DNA from: Argentina anserina
Lineage: Eukaryota; Streptophyta; Magnoliopsida; Rosales; Rosaceae
Reading direction: 5' to 3'
Length of the DNA stretch: 64,000 nt
Assembly: GCF_933775445.1 (NCBI RefSeq)
Contig: NC_065874.1
Location: forward strand, 19,425,001-19,489,000
Shown: positions 1 through 16,400 of the stretch, one piece after another
Layout of the letters: each line of letters opens with the position of its first letter
How positions within the stretch are numbered: position 1 is the first letter of the stretch
Program-made: the position numbers and the translations under genes
The notes under the pieces: generated by a model
The model's database searches: none
What the model was told of the DNA's origin: nothing
What the model saw: only the letters and a program-made list of their open reading frames with translations

Positions 1-3000
1 TACTTACTGTAATTGAAAGGTAAGCTCTTTTTACATTTAAGGAATTTTCTTTTTCTATGCTGTATTTAAGTTGAGGAAGTTTTGTAGGTCCAAAATTATC
101 TATGGAACTGTTCATTTATTTGGGCATTGATTTTTTTTTTTTGAAATATCTCTCTAGGAGAAATGAAATATCACGGAAAACGGCAAAGGAATTTCTGCTT
201 GAACTACAAAGTGGATCCTTAGACTTGTAAGAAAACTCAACTTGATTGGTATGTCTTATGCCTATTACATCAGACTAATAGATTTATTGATCGTTTGGAT
301 ACAGAGGTCCAGGTTCCTCAGCCTCAAATAAATCTGGACATACTAGTGAACCGAATTCTGATGATGAAGCTGATGTGGATGGCAAAAGAAGACGTCATGG
401 GATAGAGCCGAATAGAGAAAATGATCTTGTTTCTACTGCTCCTAAGGCTCACCCAGTCAGTTCTGATCCAAGGCGTATACGATTTGACGTTGAACAAGCT
501 CAAGCCCTTGTCCGCAAACTTGACTCTGAAAAAGGAATTGTTGAGAATGTCTTGTGTGTACCTGAGAATGACAAAATGAACAGAGAAAAATCTCATGGTG
601 GTTCCACTGGTCCTGTTGTTATTGTACGTGGTTTGACATCTGTTAAGGGCCTAGAGGGTGTTGAGCTACTTGACACCCTTATCACCTATCTTTGGCGCGT
701 ACATGGTGTAGATTATTATGGGATGATTGAGTCAAACGATGCTAAAGGTTTGAGGCATGTGAGAGTAGAGGCAAAAGGTTCCGATGTAGGTAGTAATGGA
801 GCCGAGTGGGAAAAGAAATTAGACTTGCATTGGCAAGAGAGATTGCACAGTCAAGATCCCTTGGAAGTAATGACTGCCAAGGATAAGATAGAAGCTGCTG
901 CTTTACAAGGCCTAGATCCCTTTGTGCGGAAGATTAGGGATGAAAAGTATGGCTGGAAGTATGGTTGTGGTGCCAAGGGTTGCACTAAGCTCTTTCATGC
1001 TGCTGAATTTGTTCACAAACATCTCAAGTTAAAACACCCTGAGCTACTGGTGGATGTCACTGTGAAAATGCGGGAGGATATATATTTTCAGAATTACATG
1101 AAGTATGTGATTTCTTTTACCAAAATACGTTTGCAGTTGATACCAAATTTTATTTATAATCTCTAGCACTTTGTATATAGTAATCTTGGACCTCTGATAA
1201 ATAAACGTCAAAGAAAAAAGATTGACTATAGGAGATGGGTATACAGTATTTCTACAGATATCTGAATTTATAGTATCAGACTACCAGTGGATAGATAGTA
1301 GATAGAAGATGGATAGACTATTATACCTGCAGATATTTCTTTGCTGAAGTATAACAATATGACTTCATTTACAGTGATGCAGAGGCGCCGGGTGGAACTC
1401 CTGTTATGCAGCAATTGATATTGGTATGGATTAAGTATTTACTCTAGTCAGGTTGCTTGTATGATATTGCTGAATTATGGAATGTTTGTAAATGCATGGA
1501 AAAAGCAGAAAACATGCTGTGAAATGCCTGAATGGCAAGCAAGTACATGCCATCCATTAATCTGTTTGTTATTTACTTGACTTTTCTGGTCACTTCCAAG
1601 TTCCTAGTCATGTTTGCTTTTCCATACTAGGGTAGGTATAATAGATGCTAAAGTAACATAATGTAACGAAACAGCAATAGTTTGTAAAGGTTATGAAGGG
1701 CACCTAACAAGATTGGGAAGTTGCTATTACTCTTCAGTTCTGTTGTTTATGTCAATGTTTTCTGTTTGCTGTACTTGGATTCCATAGAGGTGCCATTCGG
1801 TAAAATGCATAGTTGGACTATTCTGCTATTACATGTCAAGCTTACAAATATATGTTCCTTCAATTTCTCTGCGGCTCCTTAGAACAGTCAATTCTGTTAA
1901 AGGGCTACATTATATACAAAATATGGCAAGCTATTTTGAGCTGGAAGTACAAAAAAAGTCAATTTTTTTGGGGTTCACTTTTGTGCAACTGTAGATTGGA
2001 CTAGATCCTCATTCACAGCCATAAACCTTCATAAATGGGTTGGATTTGTTATCTTACTATTTTCCGTAATGAAATCTTATTTTTATGAAGATGACTTGCA
2101 AGTATTATTGCATGGTTGTTTTGAGATCATGCCTATTGTCAGTCATTCTGTTTTGGGTTTCCTTGTAATGGTTCCCTGTCCTTTGCTTCTGATGGGCAGT
2201 CCTTCAATGTATATTTACTACCGTGATTGCTTGGCTTCAACATGTATCTTTTATTTTATTTTTTAATATAGTTCTTTGTTCATTATTAATTTTTGGTGAA
2301 ATGTGTAGATTTTTTATGCACATTTAGTTTAAGCTTCCCTACAGGTAGGCAATGTGAATGAGTTCGTCTATACCTGCATGCATTTAAATAAACACATGAA
2401 CCAAGAATGCCAAAATCAGTAATGAAATTGTTTAATCAAGTCTTCAAATATGTTATGCTTCAAATTAATTATTAAAGTCGGTTGAGTGTTTGCTCCTTTA
2501 GCTATGCAACATAGATTTTCCTTCATAATGATTAAATCTTATTTATCATGTAGAGGGATAAACCACAGAGACGCAGGCCAGGTATGGAGAATAGATTGAA
2601 AGATGAGCGTGGTAATCGAAGAGAACGAGATAACCGAGCCAATGGTGGTGAGAGGTATGATAATATGCAACAAGGTGAATTCCAGTCCAACAATGATGGC
2701 CAAGATGGAGGAAATCATGATGAACCAATGTATGATAATTTTGGTGGACAAGGCATGCATGGTGGTCCTCCTTTCACATCAGATATGAACCCACCACCTG
2801 TATTGATGCCTGTGCCTGGTGCTGGGTATGTTGCCCATTGAATTCTGTCTAATCTTCAGACTGAAGTTGTAAGTTGCTTTTCCTTATCATATTTTGTTTT
2901 TATTCCAATTGCAGTCCACTTGGGCCTTTCGTTCCTGCTCCACCTGAAGTCGCAATGCAGATGCTGCGAGATCAAGGTGGTCCTCCACCCTTTGAAGGCA

Positions 3001-3751
3001 GTGGTAGAAATATGTGGGCTGGACCTCAAATGAGTGGGCCAGCCCCTATTCTTGCTTTGTCCCCAGCTTTTCGGCAGGATCCTCGACGTTTAAGAAGGTA
3101 CTTTCTGTATGAGCCATTTCTAGTACTGGTTTCTGTACTTGATTGTTGTTTTAGCGCTTCAGCTACACTATGCTGATTTTTTTTATTGAAATTATTTGCT
3201 ATTTGTTTTATCCACGACATTAGGCGCTTAGGGGAGTTAAAAACTTCATTGGTGGGGGGAATTAGGAAACATACCCAGCTTGTGCTACTAGATATTGATG
3301 AAAAATATTGGTTTCTTTTCTCCTGAGAAGACCAAAAGATACAATTGAAGACGACTGGAGTAAAATAAACCCCAACATGTGTACCAACCCTTCCTTTTTT
3401 ATGGTGTCAACCTAAGCAAAAATTATCCGGCTTGAACTCTTTCTCTCCATTTGTAGCCTATTTGGTTTTACTTCAAGGTGTCTGTTATACTGCTCGAAAA
3501 GAAGTTGATTGAAGTGGTGCTTTTTTAGATACATGGTGTCTGTTGTACTGCTGTAACCCTGACTATTTCTTTGAACTTTGATACTCAAACCACAAATTCT
3601 TGTCTTATGATGCATTTCAAGCGCTAGCCATAATGCTTGTATGTTTTTGTTCCCTTTTTTCTGTTAATTGGTTGAAGTCAACTTTTACAGTTATCAAGAT
3701 CTTGATGCACCTGAGGATGAAGTCACAGTGATAGACTACAGGAGCTTGTAG
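1..3751 (+). CDS. SE: SERRATE zinc-finger protein, 3' part
   Basis: SERRATE is the nuclear C2H2 zinc-finger partner of DCL1 and HYL1 in pri-miRNA processing and also acts in splicing. The gene enters from outside the window. Exons are 1-19, 158-226, 305-1102, 1375-1423, 2554-2825, 2915-3097 and 3691-3751, joined by GT-AG introns, giving 483 full codons including the stop. The big exon carries the conserved core, then a C2H2 finger with the pattern C-x4-C followed by spaced histidines (CGAKGC through HKHLKLKH, about 950-1045). The following exons are low in complexity: an Arg/Asn/Gly-rich stretch and then a Pro/Gly-rich stretch. The last exon ends with the family's signature tail (DEVTVIDYRSL). 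Only the N-terminal part is missing. No frameshift or internal stop was seen. Assignment rests on recognition of the core, finger and tail, and is secure. Confidence 0.95.
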
Positions 3752-4591
3752 ATAGTTTCCAACTGTATAATTGCAACTTGCTTCACAGGCAAACTTTTGT
3801 ACGTTCCCTGTGAGTTACGTTGAATGCACTCATTTTTGTTGATGAGGGTATTTCTTGTTAAGGTCATTAGCAAGATGTGCTGTTGGTGATTTAACTCACT
3901 ATTCTGTTGCTACCTTTGATTCCCCGAGATTCTGACCGGTAATTAATTAATGTTTTCCGGGTCGGATATTGGTTGGTCTGAAAATATTTGCTTATGGTTG
4001 TAAATTGGAGTTGTGGAGAACAGATTTTAAGCGACTCTACATTCCTTTTCATTTAAGCTTCTGCTATTGGATGTCAATGACTAATGGTGTTTTTCTAATA
4101 GTGTATCAATTAGAGAAGTCTGGTTCAATTTAATTATTATGGTTTTTCTCACAGTATTTGTACACTTTCTGCGAGCGCAAGCTTCTTTAGTTTTTTATTT
4201 ATTTTATTATTACAAACGGAGCCGAAAAAGGCTCAGACAAGGAAAACAAAAGGACCAAGAATTATAACAAGCACCAGATCTTCTGGCACGAAAACTAGAA
4301 CTAGTGTTTGCTACTAGATGATTTAAAGCCTTGATTTCTAAAAATCAATCAAATCTTATAATAATTGAATCCGTTTGCTTGAATCTTATTTATCATGTTA
4401 ATGTAAGGGTGAAAAGCTGCAAGTGAGTTTAGGGCGATTTTGTTGGGTAAAAAAAGGCGAGTGGGGGGATAATTGTTATCCAAATCGTAGTCGGCGTATT
4501 AAATGCGTGCCACATAATCGGCGGAGGAGAGAATAAAGCGCCAAATCATCCCAAGTGTGCGTGTACTCCAGATAGCAGAGATCGAGCAGAA
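3752..4591. other. Intergenic region, SERRATE 3' UTR and FHA gene promoter
   Basis: This interval should contain the SERRATE 3' UTR and polyadenylation region, then the promoter and 5' UTR of the next gene on the same strand. No open frame, RNA gene or transposon boundary is convincing here. An AT-rich stretch is followed by a more GC-rich segment close to the next start codon. Confidence 0.5.
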
Positions 4592-7500
4592 ATGGAAATA
4601 ACAGCTCGTCACTTGATCTCTGCATCTCCTCCTCGCTCCTCTTTTCTTCTTGTTGCTTCTTCTTCTACTTCTACTACTAGTACTACTTCACTGCCCTTTC
4701 AGTTTCAGAGCAGCTCCAACTACATTCTCAAACGACAAGCTCAACTCCAAGGCGTCTGCTTCAAACGAATTAGCCCCATATGTGCCTCCTCTAACACGCA
4801 GACTCCTCCTCAATCTGATGCTCCCGAAAGATGGCTTCTGGAGCCTGTGGGTACGTATCTTCTTCTTCTTCTTCTCCTTGGCAAAAGGCATGAAACATCA
4901 ATCAATAAGCTTAATGTGTATGTGTGTGTGTCTATATATATCTATATATATATATATATATAGCTGCTTCTACGTTAATTTTCTGTTTCATATCAACTTG
5001 TGGTAAAGCAAAGAAACACCATTGCATTTGATGCAAGTATTAGTAATCAAGATATATGTGCAACTTGTAGCAGCTATGCATACGTTTTGGTTAAGTCATA
5101 ATTAGTTTTAGGTTCTAGCTAGCTAGTGGCAGGAACTTTGTTAATCTATAGATTGTATTTTGCAAATACAAGTTAACATTAGAATTATTATTAAACTCAT
5201 GGTTACAGGGTTCAGCTTTAAGATTTACCTGCTAAACTTATTGTGTTTTTCCCCACTGTAACCTATCCTATTACTGCATTGCAAGTCTCTACTAACACTG
5301 TAATCTTATTTACCTAACCTTTCATGTTAGATCAGGAGTGACTCATGTTTTATAACTATATTTTGCTCTTATGATAGGTGATGGAGATACAAGGCATATT
5401 GGTTTCAAGGTTCAAATGCCAGGTGCATTTGAAATTGCTTCTGTAAGTTTCCTTTCTTATGACAAAAAAACATTTTCTCTATTTTTTTTTTCTCCGGTCC
5501 GTCTCAGATGCCATAATTATTATAATGATTCGCCTTTACTGAATGTAGAATGTGGTGACTGTTGGCCGCCTTCCTGAGAAAGCTGATTTAGTGATTCCAG
5601 TTGCAACAGGTATAAGAGAATGAGTCTTGCCAACTTTCCTGCTTGAACTTTTGAATTCTCGAAGAAGAAATATTTAATAAGTATGAGGACTAGAACCACT
5701 GATATTAAGGTTGGGTGGCAAAATTGTTACCAATTGAGTCTCCTAAATTAACTACTAAGTTCTTGTGTTAGACACTAAGATTCCTGGATATCCAATAATT
5801 TAAACAACTACGCGAAGCCAATTTGAGTCTTTCATGCTCGTATTACTCTTTTTTTTTTCTATTGCATAAACCAATTCCCACATATCAGATTAGTGATAAT
5901 TACACTGGAGGCAATCTTCTTTTGTAAAGTTTAAGATCAAGTCCTCATCAATTTTTTTTCTTCTTGTTTCGCTTTAAATTGGTAGTATCTGGTTTGCATG
6001 CTCGCATTCGAAAGAAAGATGGAAACCTCTTGGTAACAGATCTGGACAGCACCAATGGGACATTCATTAATGACCAACGGTTGAGACCTGGAGTTATTGC
6101 CACCTTATCACCTGGATCTTGTGTTACATTTGGTAAGGTGTTCCCAATTTATTCCTGTCTTTTCATTCTCCTTTTCATTTATGACGCAGCACAGTAGCTG
6201 CTTAGGAACCTAGATCACAAGCTCTAAGAACTGTAGAGTTAACACACACTGATTTTAGGATTCACTCCCAGGCTTCACACCCAAAACACTATAATTTGGG
6301 AATCTCTCCCAGGTTTCTCACCTTAATCCTATCACAGGAAAATTCAGTAAACACTGATATTCTTATTCCATATAGCATGCCTCTGCCTTTCGGCACTTAC
6401 ATTATTTATACTAATGTTTATAACTAACACCAGCTAGCCTTAAGTACTCGTTAGGACTCTTAAATTTCAGAAACTGAAACATAAAAGGCCTAATAAAGTA
6501 ACAGTTAAAAGACACAAGAGGACTCTTGAAATTAAGCCTGGAGACTTCTAGATCAGACCCTTCTTAAGCTGGAAATTAATAACCTGAGCAATCAATAAAA
6601 CCATAAAGAGATATAATTATTAGCTGCTCTCTTCTTCCATCTCTTCCGTTCATAAAATTTAAAAGGCTTGGGTGTGATGTCATCATCAATTTATGGGAAA
6701 TAACATATACAATACACCTACTATATATGTAAAACACATTTTCTTTGCTTTCCCTAAGCTTCAAATTTTCTTCTAAACTCTAAAGACAGTTCTGCTCAAC
6801 TAGACCGTGTGTATTTAGAGAAATCATTTGTGATTCAAATCTATTACTATAGTTTTAAGTGTGATTTATCTGGATCCTAATAACATTCCCACACAAGTCC
6901 TTGACCAATAAATAAATAGAAAGTACTGCTAGTAACTACCTAACTGAGGTGCAAATAATAAAAACTGATAAAGAGCGTAGTTGTAAAATGGGATTTGGTT
7001 TAAGAGTTCCCTTACCCTATACTCTTTTTTCAACCTTTGCTTGAAGGAAATAGGATCCAGCTCCCCTAAAGTGAGGATTCTTTGTTTTGGTTAGATTCCC
7101 TACCCTAATCTCTAAAAGTTTTAGCTTCAATTATTTGCTTTAGTGTCCAACAGCTGACCAAATCTAGAACCTCTTAGGAACAATTGAAATTACCTATGAA
7201 TAAAGTAAATGAGGGTCGTATGCCAGAAGATCAGTTGTTGCGAATGTGCAAGTTGTGATAAAGCGATTTAATCTTACAACAGTTTTTATGCATGGATTCA
7301 ACTCTTTCTGCAATATTTTCTTTCTTTATTCGGATTTTCCAACTGAAGAAAGTTCTATAACTGAGTTTCTGGCATTTGGCATGGAACTTAGAGAAATACA
7401 GAAAAGTTATACGTCCTAGGAGCCAATACTCTTTCCAATCTCCCTACTATATACCAAAACATTAATCTCTTTATGTTCAATTAATTTTAAACTACATACA

Positions 7501-8087
7501 GCAAAAATTCTTTGCAACCAAATAGGAAATGCCTGAGTGATGAAAGCGTATCAGGAAACCGAGTCGGTCCACCATGTCCCGAGAAAATATATCTGAACTT
7601 GGAAAATGAAGGGACTGATACTGACAAAGGGGAAAAGAAAAGGTATGGGGTTAAGTAAACTAGGTACGGTAACCATACTTATAAGTATCTGAGAAGATAT
7701 ATGAACAGTTTCTAATTAAAACTGTTTCCGGTCACTAAATATCACCTTGCTTATGAATTTTCAATTTTGTATGGATTCACCTTGGTAGACTCCTATTCAC
7801 ACTGTTATTTAGATAATCGTTCAGTTTCCTATGGATTTATCAGAATTTTTATGTAGGGAGTATTTTTGAAAAACATCACTAGTCACTTGTATCGTTAGAC
7901 CATATTTTAATACTGAAGTGAAATTGATTTCATTGTTGCAGGAGACGAACACTTAGCTGTGTTTCGTGTGTCAAAGTTAGCCAGTGTAGAAGCTGCAAGT
8001 GATACAGGTTCTGGTGAAGATAAAGTAGGGACTGTCATTCCTGAAGAAGTAGAGACTGTCTCGGCTGAAAGTAGTAAAATAATTTGA
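4592..8087 (+). CDS. FHA-domain protein, predicted plastid-targeted (At2g21530-like)
   Basis: Small protein of 225 residues with one forkhead-associated (FHA, phosphothreonine-binding) domain. Exons are 4592-4850, 5378-5442, 5549-5609, 5986-6132 and 7942-8087, all with GT-AG borders and a coding length divisible by three. The first about 75 residues are rich in Ser, Thr and Ala with almost no acidic residues, as in a chloroplast transit peptide. The FHA core follows: a VGR turn near residue 114, then SGLHARI near 130, then STNGTFIN. These include the Arg, Ser/His and Asn positions that contact phosphothreonine in FHA domains. The C-terminal tail is acidic and Ser/Glu-rich. Length and layout match the single-FHA plant family typified by Arabidopsis At2g21530, whose molecular role I cannot state. 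The last intron (6133-7941) is unusually long at 1.8 kb. Confidence 0.88.
4917..4963. repeat. TG/TA dinucleotide microsatellite
   Basis: A run of TG units passes directly into TA units within the first intron of the FHA gene. It lies just downstream of the exon 1 donor site at 4851. Confidence 0.85.
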
Positions 8088-9343
8088 GTCCTTGTGAAGA
8101 TGAAGTTGAAATAATTGGTGTCTTTGTAAGATATACATAGCAAGGGAAGAAATCAGAGCAACGTTCTAACTGGAAAGATAGGTTTCTGTTGGAAATAGAT
8201 TCATAGATAAAGATAATCTGTTGGAAATTGATTTCACAATATTGCAATCTACTTTCTATGTGTTGTATGGAAATTCACAGGACAAAAGAAGTCCACCATA
8301 CATAAATTATGTTTCAGAGTACATAGCAATACTAGAATTTATTCTAATAAACCTTCATATTAGAACGTAATTGGAAAATTGGTTGTTTTACTCGACAATG
8401 CACCAACAGGTTCAGTGGTTCTCCTCATAACAGAGGGTTCTTTATAAGAGTGGAGGGGGTAGTGTTGTACTCGTGAGAATGTTTCTTTCTTGGGAATTCC
8501 TGGTTTATTTTCTTAATATAAGTGAATGTCGCCTAATCCTCATTAGCTTGCTTGATTGTGTGGATTTGTAAGCAACAATTTCTTTTTCCTACAATTATTC
8601 TCCACAAGGGACAAATTAGCAACCCCCCTTGTTTTTTTTGTTTTTTTTTATTTCATATGTAGTTTATGTTTTCAAGTTTTATTTTATGCCAGGCACCCCC
8701 TATTCATATCCTTGTGTAATTTCTGGCTTCGTTACTGCACTTAATTTGGCCTCGTTTATTTCGTTGGAAAGTAACTGTGGGAAAAGAAAACTGTTCTGTT
8801 ACATTCCTGTCTTTGGGATACAACTAGAAAATTTCCTTTCTTGATGGAATGGAGAAAAGGGAGGAAAATGGTTCCATCCAAAATTCAATGAAATCACTTT
8901 GTCATCTTCTTTCCTTACATTTATTCTCACAATCCATAATTTTATTACATTCTTTAACAACTTTCTTGATGATTTTCCTTATCTTACCAAATACGTGCCA
9001 GAATGTAAAGTATTGGGGAAAATTCATTTCTCTTTTCTTTCCCTTTCCATGGGAAATAATACAAAAAAAATACTTTCAAGTCCGCAAACCAAACAAGGTC
9101 ACAGTACTAATAGGGTTCAGGGTGTAGAAACTAGTAGCGATGCTCACCTAATGATGTAGAAGTGAAATTTTATCAACACGTGAGGTGGAAAGCAGCACGT
9201 GAGGTATTATCATCAGCAAAGGAAAGGACGACTTTGGAGCGAAGGCTGCATCCAACAAGAAACGAACTTCAGTTCTGTTCTGTTCTGTTCTTCTTCTGAA
9301 TCTCTCTCTCAGAGGTTCCCTTGTTTGATTCGAAATAGAGCCA
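8088..9343. other. Intergenic region before CBR1
   Basis: Holds the FHA gene 3' UTR and the promoter and leader of the cytochrome b5 reductase gene. Short T-rich open stretches near 8560-9150 have no protein-like composition. The last 150 bases before the ATG contain pyrimidine-rich and CT-repeat sequence, common in plant leaders. No transposon ends were found. Confidence 0.5.
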
Positions 9344-12608
<3,265 letters not shown>

Positions 12609-13480
12609 GGCTGATTCATCAACTTTGGTTATTAAATTGTGCACAACACAACAAGCACCTGATTTGTTTGCTACATAGGATCTTAAATTTGTGAGAGAGG
12701 AGTAATAAAGATGAAGTCACTGGAAATGGGCAACATGATTCTTCTGTTTTCTTAATGGTTTTATTTCCAGAGTTGCTTTATAGTTTTTTGCAGGAACAAA
12801 ATTGTCAAGTTCAGTGTTACTTGCTACAGAACTTTAGCCATACAATAGATTCTTGCAGTTGCGGCACTTGTTCTATATACCCTGAATCCTCGAGTTGATG
12901 TGCTGCCATTGTTCCTTTTGTTTCATCACCTACGTCGGTCGTTCTGGAAACTGATTTTTATGAAATACCCAAATAACTGCATCCACAACTTACAGCTAGT
13001 GCAATAACAACTATATTGCTCCGCATGTTAGGACTTTGGTTGAGATCAGAATCGAGTTTTTTTTTTGGACGAAAATCAGAATCGAGTTTGCATAAAACAC
13101 TACGAGATAGGAAAAATAAAATAAATAAGCCCCAGTCAAGAATTACAATGAAGCACAAACTTAAAATTCAAGACTCCAGATTCAAAGAAAGAAGCGACCA
13201 CATGTGCAACAATTCTCATCATCAATCCACAAAACAAGCTAAGCAGGGGAGGAGAAATGTTAAACAAGGCCCCTAGGAGATCTCAGCTTCAAGTTGGTTC
13301 AACTACACATACACTGACGCTACCTAATATAACATGTTACAAGAAAACATTCAAGCATGCATGTTGCATTTCACAATCAGTTTGAATGCAAGTACAACTC
13401 CAGAGCACACCATCAACCAGAATGACAAAACTGTTTTAAAACCCGGCCTGCTTGGTCATGACTAATGCATGGCTTTGCAA
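12609..13480. other. Convergent 3' intergenic region
   Basis: CBR1 (+) and CCT7 (-) converge here, so this stretch holds both 3' UTRs and their polyadenylation regions. Two short open frames at 12958-13276 are AT-rich and lack any recognisable domain. Nothing else is supported. Confidence 0.5.
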
Positions 13481-16400
13481 CTATCGTCTTCGCATTCCAC
13501 GGCCACGGCCACGTAAAGCAGCTCCTCCACGCCCTCTACCTCCCATGGCACTAGCAGCAGCATCTCCCTGGGCACTCTCAGACTGCATTAAAGTGACAGA
13601 AGGCATTAAACAGCTGACTTGTTCTATATAGAAAAAAATGGTCTTAAGTTAATATATTTGTTATTTTTAGGCATCAACTAAGTAGCCAATATCTCAAAAA
13701 AGACTCAATACAGCATAAGTTAAAGAACCAGAGTCAATTCTTGACTAAAAGAATGAAACTACTTTCTTCTTTCAGACCAAATGCAAAGACAGTGTTTTAC
13801 ATGATGACCAGTGACCAAGCTACAGTCAGGGAAATATGAAGTCACTACACATAATAACAATACCAGAAAATGGAATCTACACATACCTTTGGATTTTTCA
13901 CCGTCTCGTCAACACTTAAAACCAGGCAAGCAGCCTCAGTAGCAGCATTTATAGCATTGATCTATAGCAACAGACATGATTAAATCACCAGCCAAATGAC
14001 ATTATAATGAGCATTAAAAAAGGCAGCATGATGTGGGACTACCACATCTATGCTGTTAGGATGACAAGCATATACCTTTACAACTGCTGGCTCCCAGACA
14101 AAGTTAGCATAGGAATCAGCAATTCCTCCAGTATTAATGTCTACTCCATAAGGTGCACCCTCACCTACAAGAAATTGATTTTTGGAATCTTTTAGCACAT
14201 AATTATTGAATGCCTATATGAAGATTCAATACATATTAATCCTTCTTTATAGTACACAGGCATATATCACAAATTGCATAAAAAATTATCATATATCATA
14301 TATGCTATCCATATAATATTATTAACTAATCAACTAGACTAGTTCTAAATAAAATGAAAGCTCAACCTGTTGAGTGTTTCTGTCTAAGTTTGTTTAGCAT
14401 ATCAGTCGCGTCAAATCCCGCATTGTCACATAGTTGTCGTGGAATAACCTGCAACAAATGTGGAGGATAGCATATCAGTAACCTACCACCATTCAGTTAC
14501 TAATATTGCAGCATTACACTCATTCATGGTATTTTTCATTCACCATTGACCATAAGCAGAAATATCATTTTGAGAAAATGTCCAACTTGTTCACCTGATG
14601 ACCAAGAAACTACGACCACCCAAACTAAATTCAATACACAAGGGTCGGAGACTACTAAAATAGTTATGATATAATGCATGTAACTGAACATAAATTCCTG
14701 GTCGACCAGGTGAGAACACTGCCATATCATATTTCTTTTATTTCTCTTTCTTTTCTTTTTTCTTCTTTGAAAATCATCCTGAATTCCAAGCTACAACAAA
14801 TCATTCACATGATACAGGCTTCATGAAAATTGAGAAGGCCGAAGAGAAAAGGGTATACAGTGAAAGGAAAGAAAAGCCTTTAAAGAGTGCACCCGATCTC
14901 CATATAATGGATTAACCAGTAAATACAGTTGTCATTCCAATTCCAGATTATCCACCTACCCTGAATGTATTATCGTTAAACCCACCAAAATCAAACACAA
15001 CAATTTTCAGAACCAACCAGATACCCTACAAGTTAGACATCCTTCATGTACTCAATTTCAAAAAAGCAAATTTGGATATCCAAAGCTAGACACCCATGAT
15101 CCCACAAAGAAAAATGGCATCGACCAGATTATACATCCAATGTCACATAATTTGCACTGCAGCAATGGCTATGTCTACAGTCATGACGAACAGCCAATAT
15201 AACCAAAAAAAAACCCAAAACTAAATACCTCCAGAGCTTTTGCGTATGAGTTGATGAAAAACTGAGATCTCCCAGCAATTTCACGCGCTTTGTCCCTCAA
15301 GTAACGGCTGATCTCCATCTGCCACCAAACACAAACAAATTATGAACAAGACAAACATCTCACATTAACTTTGCAGATACCATGGATCCAAAACACATAC
15401 ATCTATTGCACCACCACCAGGAACTACAGTCGAATTCTTTAGAGCCCTTCTAACAATCATGATGGCATCATGTAGACTACGCTCAGCTTCCTCAATGAAC
15501 TAAAATAAGAATCCATGAGCGAGTCAATAAATTCAGCAATGAAAAGGAAAAAGAGATGCAAAGCGAAAAAGGATAAGATATTCATAAGCAGATACCAGAT
15601 GAGAAAGCTTATAAAAGGCATACCTGATCAGCTCCACCACGAAGAACAATTGTAGCAGTTCTACCAGATGGACATCCACTAAAGATATTAAACCTCTCAT
15701 TTCCGACTTGCTTTTCTTCAAAAACCTCGCATGTTCCAAGGACCTACAAATAAAAAGTAAAAAAAATAAAGTTAAGTGTGTGTCAACCAAAAACACAAGA
15801 AATGGCCCAGCTAAAAGGAAACACTTGCATGTAATCTAAGGACAGATGAACGTTGCACTAGTACATAAAACTATAGCATGACAATATGGGGCATAGCAAC
15901 CTCATCGATAACATCATTGATGGATGTCTGCACAGTGCCACCAGTGGCTGCAGCCACCCTTTTCAGATCTTCTTCAGCTACACGGCCAGCACAGAATATA
16001 TCTCGATCTGCAAAATACTGTCAAGCAAACAAATGCATTAAACTTTTGTTTATGAAAATTTTCTTTAATGACGTTATGAAAATTACATTCACTTCACATC
16101 ATTAGACGCTAAAAGTATTGCAAATTTTCCAGTAAAGTTCCACAATGATATAGATTATACACAAGCATATATCGTGAAACTAGGACCATGATAAGTATTA
16201 TCAGATAAATTTTCTAAAGAGATCAAGAAGATTTCAGCAGCAGGGGAGACATGTGACATGAAATAGTGAGTACATAAAATGAGCCCAACTGAAGGGAAAG
16301 ATTCTCCATTCTTTCACACTGAAATATATGTTTTCTCTCTACCAGGTAAACAAACTGTATACAAGTTTGTTACCCTATGGTCAAAAAGACTAATCCAGAC

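Noticed and set aside
375..1166. Stand-alone 263-residue protein
   Set aside because: It is the large internal exon of SERRATE plus read-through into the next intron. The conserved protein continues across the splice site at 1102.
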